A stretch of DNA of 40,988 nt from Acetobacteraceae bacterium (lineage in GTDB: Bacteria; Pseudomonadota; Alphaproteobacteria; Acetobacterales; Acetobacteraceae): positions 1 to 40,988 of the forward strand of contig JAIXTK010000329.1 of NCBI GenBank assembly GCA_027483995.1, given 5' to 3'. Of this stretch, positions 8,980 through 17,412 are shown one piece after another. The notes beneath the pieces were generated by a model. That model saw nothing but the letters and a program-made list of their open reading frames with translations. It made no database searches and had not been told where the DNA came from. How positions within the stretch are numbered: the first letter of the stretch is position 1; each line of letters starts with the position of its first letter. The translations under genes and the position numbers were made by a program.

Positions 8980-10011
8980 TCAGCGCATCGGGGGGGCGTA
9001 GTGCAGCCCGCCGTTGTTCCACAGGTTGTTGATGCCGCGCGGCACGCCGTAGGGGGTGACGTTGCGCTCCCACATCTCGCCGAAGTTGCCGACGGCCTTG
9101 ATGGCGTTGTAGGCCCACTTGTTGTCCACGCCGAGCGCCTTGCCCATGTCGCCCTCGAGGCCGAGGAGGCGGCGCAGCTCGGGGATGGTGGCGGTCTTGG
9201 CGACTTCGTCGATGTTGGCCTGGGTGACGCCGTATTCCTCGGCGATCAGCTGGGCGTAGTAGGCCCAGCGCACGACGTCGAAGAACTTGCCGTCGCCCTT
9301 GCGGACCATGGCGCCGAGCGGCTCCTTGGAGATGATGTCGGGCAGGAGGATGTGATCCTTCGCCTTGTCACCCTGCTGGAAGCGGAAGCCGGCGAGGCCC
9401 GAGGCATCGGTGGAGTACACGTCGCAACGGCCGGCGAGATAGGCGTTCTGGATCTCGTTGGCGTCCGCGATGATGATCGGGGTGAACTTCATCTTGTGGG
9501 TGCGGAAGTAGTCGGCCACGGCGAGCTCGGTGGAGGTGCCGGGGGCGACGCAGACGCTGGCGCCATCGAGTTCCTTGGCGGCCTTCACGCCCAGCGTGGC
9601 CTGAACCAGGAAGCCGGTGCCGTCGTAGAAGTTCACGCTGGCGAACTGGCCGCCGAGGTTGCCTTCGCGGCCCAGGGTCCAGGTGGTGGAGCGGTACAGC
9701 AGGTCCACTTCGCCCGACTGCAGCGCGGTGAAGCGGTTCTGCGCCGTGGTGGGGATGAACTTGACCTTGCGGGGATCGCCGAGGATGGCGGCGGCCACGG
9801 CGCGGCAGCTATCGGCGTCGATGCCGCGCATCACGCCCTGGCTGTCCGGCAGAGAGAACATCGGCGAGTTGCCGGCGGTGCCGCAGTTGAGTTCGCCGCG
9901 CTTGATGATCGCGTCGATCGTGGCGGAGCCGCTGCTCTGGGCGTGGGCGCCCACGCTGGCAACGGAGAGGAAGGCGCCGGCAAACAGCGCGCCGACGGTC
10001 ATACGCATCAT
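8980..10011 (-). CDS. aapJ: Amino acid ABC transporter substrate-binding protein
   Basis: Signal peptide MMRMTVGALFAGAFLSVASVGAHAQ; GELNCGTAGNSPMFSLPDSQGVMRGIDADSCRAVAAAILGD. Confidence 0.93.
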   Translation of the reverse strand: MMRMTVGALFAGAFLSVASVGAHAQSSGSATIDAIIKRGELNCGTAGNSPMFSLPDSQGVMRGIDADSCRAVAAAILGDPRKVKFIPTTAQNRFTALQSGEVDLLYRSTTWTLGREGNLGGQFASVNFYDGTGFLVQATLGVKAAKELDGASVCVAPGTSTELAVADYFRTHKMKFTPIIIADANEIQNAYLAGRCDVYSTDASGLAGFRFQQGDKAKDHILLPDIISKEPLGAMVRKGDGKFFDVVRWAYYAQLIAEEYGVTQANIDEVAKTATIPELRRLLGLEGDMGKALGVDNKWAYNAIKAVGNFGEMWERNVTPYGVPRGINNLWNNGGLHYAPPMR

Positions 10012-10177
10012 TGTGAAGCTCCCTTTGTCTCTGGCGGTTACACCACCGTGGGGGTGTTAATGGCGACGCTTGCGCCAAAGATCAATGCCTGCCCTGCCGG
10101 AAACGCATCTCTGGCGCCATCGAATTGATGCCGGGAATGTTTCGTGCGGTCGAATGCCGGGGCAGGGTGGCGCGAAG

Positions 10178-11026
10178 CTACTTCACCGCGCCCTGGGTCA
10201 TGCCCTCGATGAACTGGCGCGAGAGCACGATGTAGACGGCGATGATCGGCAGCGCGGCCAGCGAGAGGCCGGAGAACAGCACGCCCCAATCGGTGTTGTA
10301 TTCGCCCATGAACACGGTGAGGCCCTGCGGCAGGGTTTTCAGCCGCTCGCTGGTGATGAAGACCAGCGGGAAGAAGAAGTCGTTCCAGATCGGCACGGCG
10401 TTCTGGATCGCGGCGATCACCAGGGCGGGGCGGGCGAGCGGCAGCATGATCAGCAGCATGATGCGCAGCTCGCTGGCCCCTTCCATCCGCGCCGCCTCCT
10501 CCAGCTCCGTGGGCAGGGTGCGCAGGAAGCCGGTGAGGATGAAGATGGCGCTGGGCAGGCCCATGGCGACATAGATCAGCACGAGGCCGGGGCGGGTGTT
10601 GATGAGGCCGAGGGCGTCGAGCTGGATGAAGAGCGGGATGATCGCGAGCTTCAGCGGCACCATGAGGCCGGAGAGGAAGAACAGGAAGACGAGGCCGGAG
10701 AGGCGGAACGGGTAGCGGGCGATGGCGTAGGCGGCCATGGTGCCCACCACGAGGATGGTGAGCACGGCGCTGGCGGTGACGATGACCGAGTTGCCGAGAT
10801 AGAGGACGAAGTTGGTCTCGCCCCAGACACGGGCGGCGTTGGTGAGCGAGAAGCTCTCCGGCAGGGCGAAGGGCGAGTTGAACAGCTCGGCGTTGGTCTT
10901 GAAGGCCGAGAGGATCATCACGAACAGCGGATAGACCATCACCACGGCGTTCAGCGCCAGCAGCACCTGGATGGCGCCGTTCTTGAAGCCCTCGCCTTTC
11001 GGCGCCACGCCTGTGCGCCGGGGCAT
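10178..11026 (-). CDS. Carbohydrate ABC transporter permease (MalG/UgpE-type)
   Basis: ILTGFLRTLPTELEEAARMEGASELRIMLLIMLPLARPALVIAAI EAA loop; several TM segments. Confidence 0.88.
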   Translation of the reverse strand: MPRRTGVAPKGEGFKNGAIQVLLALNAVVMVYPLFVMILSAFKTNAELFNSPFALPESFSLTNAARVWGETNFVLYLGNSVIVTASAVLTILVVGTMAAYAIARYPFRLSGLVFLFFLSGLMVPLKLAIIPLFIQLDALGLINTRPGLVLIYVAMGLPSAIFILTGFLRTLPTELEEAARMEGASELRIMLLIMLPLARPALVIAAIQNAVPIWNDFFFPLVFITSERLKTLPQGLTVFMGEYNTDWGVLFSGLSLAALPIIAVYIVLSRQFIEGMTQGAVK

Positions 11027-11028
11027 GG

Positions 11029-11817
11029 TCAGCCGGTCTCGTACCAGGAGGGGCGGCGCTTGTCGCGGAAGGCGGCGGTGCCTTCGCGGCCTTCGGGGGA
11101 GGAGCGCTGGGTCCAGCCCTCATGCGACAGCAGGGCGACCTGGCGGCTGTCGAGCTTGAGGTTGTTGGCGCCGAGGAAGCTGTCCTTGGTGGCGGAGATG
11201 GCACCGGGGGCGCCGAGGAAGATGGCGTCCAGCACCTGTTCCAGGCGGGCTTCCATGTCGCCCTGCACGACCTCGTGCACCAGGCCGATGCGGGCGGCTT
11301 CCTCGGCGCCGAAGCGTTCGCCGGTGAGGGCGTAGCGGCGGGTTTGGCGCAGGCCGATGGCGTTGACCATGTGGGTGCTGATGGGCGTGGGGGCGACGCC
11401 GACGCGGATCTCGGTGATCCCAAACAGGGCATCGGGCGCGGCGAGTGCGACATCGACGCAGCAAACAATGCCGACGCCGCCGCCGAAGCAGGCGCCCTTG
11501 ACCATGGCGATGGTGGGGTGGGGGAACTCGTTCAGCTTGCGCATCGCCTCCGTGGTGGCGTGGGAGGCGGCGTAGGCGCGCGCCGGCGGGTAGGCGGTGG
11601 CCTGGTTGAGCCAGTGGACGTCTGCGCCGGCCTGGAAGTGCTTGCCGGCGCCGCGCAGCACCAGGGCGCGGATGGCGGGGTTGGCGGCCAGGCTGTCCAG
11701 CCCGCCGAGCAGGGCGGCGAGCATGTGTTCGTCATAGGCGTTGCCGCGTTCCGGCCGGTTGAGGGTTGCGGTGGCGACGCCGCGGGCATCGATTTCGAGC
11801 AGGACGGGATCGGCCAT
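11029..11817 (-). CDS. Enoyl-CoA hydratase/isomerase family protein
   Basis: VATATLNRPERGNAYDEHML; LRGAGKHFQAGADVHWL; MVKGACFGGGVGIVCCVDVALAAPDALFGITEIRVGVAP. Confidence 0.92.
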   Translation of the reverse strand: MADPVLLEIDARGVATATLNRPERGNAYDEHMLAALLGGLDSLAANPAIRALVLRGAGKHFQAGADVHWLNQATAYPPARAYAASHATTEAMRKLNEFPHPTIAMVKGACFGGGVGIVCCVDVALAAPDALFGITEIRVGVAPTPISTHMVNAIGLRQTRRYALTGERFGAEEAARIGLVHEVVQGDMEARLEQVLDAIFLGAPGAISATKDSFLGANNLKLDSRQVALLSHEGWTQRSSPEGREGTAAFRDKRRPSWYETG

Positions 11818-11821
11818 GGGG

Positions 11822-12778
11822 TCAGCCCACCACGCTGGCGGGATCGGTGTTGGAGCCGCAGACCAGCACGCCGAGGCGCGCTCCCGGCGGCGCGGCGAAG
11901 GCGCCGGAGAGGATGCCGGCCAGGGCGGTGGCGCCGCCGGGCTCGGCGACGAGGCGGAAGCGGTCCCACAACAGGCGCTGGGCGGCGCGGATGGCGTCGT
12001 CTTCCACCAGTACCGCCTGGGTGACGTGGGACTGGGCGATGGGGAACATCAGGCTGCCGACCTGGCGGGCGCCGAGCGCGTCGGCCGCCACGCCACCGAC
12101 CGGGGAGGAGACGGGAGCGCCGGCGGCCAGCGCGTTGTGCAGGCCGGGGCAGCCGAAGGGCTCCACGCTGACGATCTGCACGCGGTTCTCGGCCCAGGCG
12201 GCCATGCCGCCGATGAGGCCGCCGCCGCCGGTGGCGATCAGGAGGTGGGTGATCCCCGGTGCGTCCTCCAGGAATTCCTTGGCGACCGTGCCCTGGCCGG
12301 CCAGCACGGCTTCGTGATCGAAGGCGTGCACCTCCATCGCGCCGGTTTCGGCCTGGCGGGTGCGGCTGGCGGCCAGCGCCTCCACATAGGTTTCGCCGCC
12401 GCGGACCAGGCGGGCGCCGAGGCTTTCGATGCGGGCGATCTTGGTGGCCGGGGTGTGCTGCGGCACGAAGATCTCGGCGACGAGACCCAGCGCGCGGGCG
12501 GCATAGGCCACCGCCGCACCATGGTTGCCGCCGGAGGCCGCGATCACGCCGGCGGCGGGCAATTCGCCGGCTTCCTGCGCGGTGAGGATGCGGTTGAAGG
12601 CGCCGCGCGGCTTGAAGCTGCCGGCGTGCTGGAGCAGTTCGAGCTTCAGTACCATGTCCACGCCGAGGCCGAGCTCGGCGGCCGGCACCGCCAGGACGGG
12701 GGTGCGGCGAACATACGGGGCGATGCGCGCGGCGGCGGCGGCGATGGCGGAGCGGGAGATGGCGTGGGGCGCGTTCAT
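11822..12778 (-). CDS. Threonine/serine dehydratase (PLP fold type II)
   Basis: KLELLQHAGSFKPRGAFNRIL PLP-lysine motif; AASGGNHGAAVAYAARALG; ATGGGGLIGGMAAW; start trimmed from the 343-aa ORF. Confidence 0.9.
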   Translation of the reverse strand: MNAPHAISRSAIAAAAARIAPYVRRTPVLAVPAAELGLGVDMVLKLELLQHAGSFKPRGAFNRILTAQEAGELPAAGVIAASGGNHGAAVAYAARALGLVAEIFVPQHTPATKIARIESLGARLVRGGETYVEALAASRTRQAETGAMEVHAFDHEAVLAGQGTVAKEFLEDAPGITHLLIATGGGGLIGGMAAWAENRVQIVSVEPFGCPGLHNALAAGAPVSSPVGGVAADALGARQVGSLMFPIAQSHVTQAVLVEDDAIRAAQRLLWDRFRLVAEPGGATALAGILSGAFAAPPGARLGVLVCGSNTDPASVVG

Positions 12779-12895
12779 GATGGCAGGTCTCGCATGCGGG
12801 ACGGGCGGCTTCAAGTTCACGGGCAGGGGCCAGCCGCGACAATCCGCTGCCAAGAGGCTTCCGTTCTGGGCGCAGACGGGTCATGTTCCGCGCCC

Positions 12896-13342
12896 ATGCA
12901 GATACATGCGAGCTGCGCCGCCCGAGACGGGGCCGGGGTTCTGCTGTTGGGCCCGCCCGGGTCCGGCAAGTCGGACCTGGTGCTGCGGCTGCTCGACCGC
13001 GGGTTCACGCTCGTGGCCGATGACCGGGTGGTGATCGTGGACGGCCAAGCCAGTGCGCCCGCGGCGCTGGCGGGGCTTCTGGAGGTGCGTGGCCTGGGCA
13101 TTCTTCGTTTGCCTTATCTGGCACGTGCCGAACTTGCCCTGGCGGTGACGCTGGGCGGGGCGGTGCCGCGCCTGCCGGCGCCGGCGCGGGATGCGGCGCT
13201 GGGATTGCCGGTGCTGGCGGTGGATGCCGCGCGCCCGGCGGCGCCACAGATCGTGGCACTGGCGCTGGACTGCGCGCTGGGACGGCTGGCGCAGCATGCC
13301 GGGGCGTTCGCCGGCGGCTGCGCGGCGGAGATGCCGCGATGA
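12896..13342 (+). CDS. hprK: HPr kinase/phosphorylase, short alphaproteobacterial form (catalytic domain only)
   Basis: MQIHASCAARDGAGVLLLGPPGSGKSDLVLRLLDRGFTLVADDRVVI; followed by rapZ and PTS genes. Confidence 0.9.
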   Translation: MQIHASCAARDGAGVLLLGPPGSGKSDLVLRLLDRGFTLVADDRVVIVDGQASAPAALAGLLEVRGLGILRLPYLARAELALAVTLGGAVPRLPAPARDAALGLPVLAVDAARPAAPQIVALALDCALGRLAQHAGAFAGGCAAEMPR

Positions 13343-14310
13343 GCGAGGCCGTGCCCGAACTGCGCCGTGTGGCGGTGGTGACGGGGCTGGCGGGGGCCGG
13401 CCGTGCGTCCATCCTGCGGGCGCTGGAGGATGTGGGGTACGAGGCGATCGACAACCCGCCGCTGGACCTGATCGATGGCTTGGTGAACAGCATCGAGGGC
13501 GGCGGCGCGCGGATGGTGGCGCTGGGGGTGGATGCGCGCAGCCGCAGCTTCACGCCGGAGCGGGTGCTGGAACTGCGCGACCGGCTGCGCGGCATTGCCG
13601 GCATGCGGGTGGATCTGGTGTTCGCCTGGGCGGAGGAGGTGGTGCTGCTGCGCCGCTTCACCGAGACGCGGCGGCGCCATCCGCTGTCGCCGCGCGGGCG
13701 GGTGGCGGACGGGATTGCGGCTGAGACGCGGCTGATCGCGCCGCTGCACGAGCTGGCGGATTGGGTGATCGACACCTCCGACCTGCCGCTGGCGCAGCTT
13801 CGCCAGCAGATCGACGCCTATTTCGGCGTCTCCGCCGAGGCGCCGGGGGGGCGGCAGTCCCTCTCGATTTCGCTGATCTCGTTCGCGTTTCCCGCAGGCC
13901 TCCCGCGGGAGGCGGAGCTGGTGTTCGACGCAAGATTCCTTCGCAACCCGTTCTACGACACCGCATTACGGCCCAGGACCGGGCTGGACGCGGCGGTGGC
14001 GAGCTATGTGGCGGCCGACCCGGACTACGCGACCTTCATCGACCGGCTGACCGGGCTGCTCGACCTGCTCTTGCCGCGCTTCCTGCAAGAGGGCAAGAAA
14101 TACGCGACTGTGGCAATCGGCTGCACCGGCGGGCGGCATCGCTCCGTGACGATTGTCGAGCAGCTGGCTTCGCATTTGACGGAACAGGGCTGGCGCGTGA
14201 CAGCGACCCATCGTGAACTGGCCCGCGAGGGCCTGCTGCCGCGGCAGGAGGCTGCGACTGCTTCGCCCGCGGACTCGGAGACCGCCCTTTTGAACAAGCC
14301 CGTGCCATGA
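13339..14310 (+). CDS. rapZ: RNase adapter RapZ (YvcJ/RapZ family)
   Basis: VVTGLAGAGRASILRALEDVGYEAIDNPPLDLIDGLV; SISLISFAFPAGLPREAELVFDARFLRNPFYD; VAIGCTGGRHRSVTIVEQLA; ATG overlaps hprK stop. Confidence 0.94.
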   Translation: MSEAVPELRRVAVVTGLAGAGRASILRALEDVGYEAIDNPPLDLIDGLVNSIEGGGARMVALGVDARSRSFTPERVLELRDRLRGIAGMRVDLVFAWAEEVVLLRRFTETRRRHPLSPRGRVADGIAAETRLIAPLHELADWVIDTSDLPLAQLRQQIDAYFGVSAEAPGGRQSLSISLISFAFPAGLPREAELVFDARFLRNPFYDTALRPRTGLDAAVASYVAADPDYATFIDRLTGLLDLLLPRFLQEGKKYATVAIGCTGGRHRSVTIVEQLASHLTEQGWRVTATHRELAREGLLPRQEAATASPADSETALLNKPVP

Positions 14311-14365
14311 TGCCGGCTCAATGCGTGATCGCCCCGTGCGGCCGCTCCCCGTCGGGTGGGGTGCG

Positions 14366-14788
14366 ATGATCGGCCTTGTGCTCGTGACCCACGGCCGGCT
14401 GGCCGAGGAGCTGCGCTCGGCGATGGAGCATGTGGTGGGCGCGCAGCGCAACGTGGCCACCGTGTGCATTGGCCCCGACGACGACATGGAGGGGCGCCGG
14501 GCGGAGATCACCCGGGCGATCACCGAGGTGGATACGGGCGACGGGGTGGTGCTGCTGACCGACATGTTCGGTGGCACGCCGAGCAACCTCGCCATCTCCC
14601 AGATGGTGCGCAAGGGCGTGGAAGTGCTGTCGGGCGTGAACCTGCCGATGCTGGTGAAGCTGGCCAAGGTGCGCGGCAGCCAGCCCTTGGCCGATGCGGT
14701 GGATTGCGCCACCGCGGCCGGGCGCAAGTATATCGCCGCCGCTTCCCATATTCTGCCGCAGGCCAAGCCCGGCAACGGGACCTGCTGA
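14366..14788 (+). CDS. PTS sugar transporter subunit IIA, mannose-type (EIIA-Man)
   Basis: MIGLVLVTHGRLAEELRSAMEHVVG (His active site); VVLLTDMFGGTPSNLAISQM. Confidence 0.93.
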   Translation: MIGLVLVTHGRLAEELRSAMEHVVGAQRNVATVCIGPDDDMEGRRAEITRAITEVDTGDGVVLLTDMFGGTPSNLAISQMVRKGVEVLSGVNLPMLVKLAKVRGSQPLADAVDCATAAGRKYIAAASHILPQAKPGNGTC

Positions 14789-14789
14789 C

Positions 14790-15113
14790 GTGACGGATGG
14801 CGGCCCTTCCCCGGAGCAGGACCCGGGCGGCGCCGATGCCTCCGTGCTGCGGCGCACGCTGTTGATCGTGAACAAGCGCGGGCTGCATGCGCGGGCCGCG
14901 GCCAAGTTCGTGACGCTGGCCGAGCGCTTCGGCGCCTCTGTCGATGTGGAGAAGGACGGCCAGTCTGTCTCCGCACGCTCGATCATGGGGTTGATGATGC
15001 TGGGCGCGGGCAAGGGCGCCACGATCGTGCTGCGCGCCGAGGGCTGGGACGCCAAGGAAGCCATGGAAGCCCTGAGCGCCCTCGTCGAGGCCGGCTTCCA
15101 TGAACAGGACTAG
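14790..15113 (+). CDS. ptsH: HPr family phosphocarrier protein (GTG start inferred)
   Basis: LLIVNKRGLHARAAAKFVTLAERF (His15 motif), GQSVSARSIMGLMMLGAGKG (Ser46 region). Confidence 0.92.
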   Translation: MTDGGPSPEQDPGGADASVLRRTLLIVNKRGLHARAAAKFVTLAERFGASVDVEKDGQSVSARSIMGLMMLGAGKGATIVLRAEGWDAKEAMEALSALVEAGFHEQD

Positions 15114-16944
15114 CCCGCCCGAGGCCGAGGTGGAGCCGCCGCCGGAGAGGGGGGTGGCGGAACGGCCGGAGCGGCGGTTCACCGGCATCGCGGTTTCGCC
15201 GGGCGTGGCGATCGGGGCGGTGTTCGGAGCTGTCGAGCCGCCGGCCATCGTGAACCGGGCGCGCATCCATGCCGCCGACATCGCGGCCGAGACCTCCCGG
15301 CTGGAAGCGGCCATCGCGCAATCGCGCAAGCAGTTGCTGAAGCTGCGGGCGCGGCTGGCGGTGCTGCCGGAGGACAGCCAGGCCGAGATCGCGCCGCTGC
15401 TGGATGCCTATCTCGCGATGATCGGGCCTTCGCGCCTGGTGCGTGGGGCGCGGCGGCGGATCGCGGAGGGGCTGGTTTCGGCCGAGACCGCCGTGCTGGA
15501 CGAGAGCGAGGCGATTGCCGAGGCGATCATGGCCGTCGCCCCGCCGGGCGATGACGACCGGGCCGGGCGACGGCGCCGGGCGGACGAGGTGCGTGAGATC
15601 GGCCGCCGGCTGCTGCGCAACCTGACACGCTCGCCATTTCGCAGCTTCGCCGCCTTGCCGGCAGGCGCCGTGCTGGTGGCGGAATTCCTGCGCCCGGCCG
15701 ATGCCGCCCTGCTGGACCCGGCGCGGCTGGCCGGGGTGGCCACGGAGGAAGGCGGGGCAGACGGGCATACGGCGGTGATGCTGCGCGCGCTGGGCGTACC
15801 CACGGTGCTGGGCGTGGCCGGGCTGTCCGAGGCGGCGCGGCCCGGGGACATCATCGTGGTGGATGGCACCGCGGGCAGCGTGATCCTGCATCCCACCGCC
15901 GCCACGCTGGCCCATGCCCGCAAGCTGGTGACCGCGTTTGCGCGCGAGCAGCAGCGCCTTGGCAAGCTGCGCCGGCTGCCGGCGGTGACCGAGGATGGCG
16001 AGCAGGTGGAGCTGCAGGCCAATTTCGAGCTGCCGGCCGAGTTGCCGCTGATCGCGCAGGCGGGGGCGGCCGGCATCGGCCTGCTGCGCAGCGAGTTCCT
16101 GTTCATGAACCGCGAGACGGTGCCCGACGAGGACGCGCAGTACGAGACCTATCGCAGCGTGGTGGAGGCCATGGCGGGCGACCCGGTGACGATCCGGGTG
16201 CTGGACTGGGGTGGCGAGAAGGATATCGAGGCGCTGCAGACGGCCAATCTGGTGCCGGTGGTGACGGACCCGAACCCGGCGCTGGGGCTGCGCGGGCTGC
16301 GCATGCTGCTGCGCCAGGAAGATCTGTTCGAGGACCAGTTGGCGGCGATCCTGCGCGCCTCTGCTCACGGGCCCGTGCGGGTGCTGCTGCCGATGGTCAC
16401 CACGGTGGCCGAGGTGCGCGAAGCGCGCGAGATCTATGAGCGGGTGGCGCGGCGGCTGCGCCGGCGGGGTGAGCGGATGGCGGAGAAGCTGCCGCCGCTG
16501 GGCATCATGATCGAGACGCCGGGGGCGGCTTTGTCGGCCGATGCGCTGGCGCTGGAATCGGATTTCTTCGCGATCGGCACCAATGACCTGACGATGTACA
16601 CCCTGGCGGTGGACCGGGCGGATAGTGAGGTCTCCCATTTGTACGACCCGCTGCACCCCGCGGTGCTGCGCCTGGTGCAGTTCGCCACCGAGGCGGCGTT
16701 GCGGCTGCGCATGCCGGTTTCCGTCTGCGGCGAGATGGCGGCCAATCCGCGGCTGACCAAGCTGCTGCTGGGGTTGGGGCTGCGCAGCTTCTCGATGAAC
16801 GCGGCGGCCATTCCGCGCGTGAAGCAGGCGGTGCGTGACGCCAAGATCGATGATTGCGCCCGGTTCGCGCGCAAGGTGATGGAACAGTCCGACCCCGCGG
16901 CGATCCAGCTTCTGGTGATGCCGCCACCGCCGCCGGCTGGTTGA
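15100..16944 (+). CDS. ptsP: Phosphoenolpyruvate-protein phosphotransferase (EI)
   Basis: FTGIAVSPGVAIGAVF; EGGADGHTAVMLRALGVPTVLGV active-site region; LLRSEFLFMNRETVPDEDAQYETYR; FFAIGTNDLTMYTLAVDR. Confidence 0.93.
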   Translation: MNRTSPPEAEVEPPPERGVAERPERRFTGIAVSPGVAIGAVFGAVEPPAIVNRARIHAADIAAETSRLEAAIAQSRKQLLKLRARLAVLPEDSQAEIAPLLDAYLAMIGPSRLVRGARRRIAEGLVSAETAVLDESEAIAEAIMAVAPPGDDDRAGRRRRADEVREIGRRLLRNLTRSPFRSFAALPAGAVLVAEFLRPADAALLDPARLAGVATEEGGADGHTAVMLRALGVPTVLGVAGLSEAARPGDIIVVDGTAGSVILHPTAATLAHARKLVTAFAREQQRLGKLRRLPAVTEDGEQVELQANFELPAELPLIAQAGAAGIGLLRSEFLFMNRETVPDEDAQYETYRSVVEAMAGDPVTIRVLDWGGEKDIEALQTANLVPVVTDPNPALGLRGLRMLLRQEDLFEDQLAAILRASAHGPVRVLLPMVTTVAEVREAREIYERVARRLRRRGERMAEKLPPLGIMIETPGAALSADALALESDFFAIGTNDLTMYTLAVDRADSEVSHLYDPLHPAVLRLVQFATEAALRLRMPVSVCGEMAANPRLTKLLLGLGLRSFSMNAAAIPRVKQAVRDAKIDDCARFARKVMEQSDPAAIQLLVMPPPPPAG

Positions 16945-16948
16945 GCGG

Positions 16949-17377
16949 CTAGATCTGCGGCTCCTGCGTGGCGGAGTGGCCGTAGAGGCGGCTGGGGACG
17001 CGGGACATGGGCAGGGTGGGGTCGCCGCCGGCCACGGCTTCCAGGTGGGATTTCACGCTTTGCAGCGCGGCCAGGGCGGCGTGGCCAATACGTTCGGCGG
17101 TTGTCTCCGGCCCTGTTGGGTCTGGCGCGAGCGGGCGGGTGCGGTCCAGCGCCAGGACCAGTTCCGTCACATCCTCCATCGCCGCGATGCGCCAGGTGCA
17201 TTCGGGTTGGAAGGGCCAGCTGATGCGGCCGGCCTCCCGATCAACCTGCAGGCCGCCATGCGGCAGGGCGGTGTCGTCGCGGCGCAGCTGGGGCAGCCAG
17301 TTGCGGATGTTGGCAGGGTCGGCGAGGAAGGCGAACACTTCCCCGGCCGGGCGGGCGATGGTGATGCGGTATTCCAT
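16949..17377 (-). CDS. SRPBCC family protein (START/polyketide cyclase-like)
   Basis: MEYRITIARPAGEVFAFLADPANIRNWLPQLRR N-terminus; start trimmed from the 204-aa ORF. Confidence 0.8.
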   Translation of the reverse strand: MEYRITIARPAGEVFAFLADPANIRNWLPQLRRDDTALPHGGLQVDREAGRISWPFQPECTWRIAAMEDVTELVLALDRTRPLAPDPTGPETTAERIGHAALAALQSVKSHLEAVAGGDPTLPMSRVPSRLYGHSATQEPQI

Positions 17378-17412
17378 GCCCGCCCAACGCCGCCCTGGCC
17401 CATGCGGTTGCG

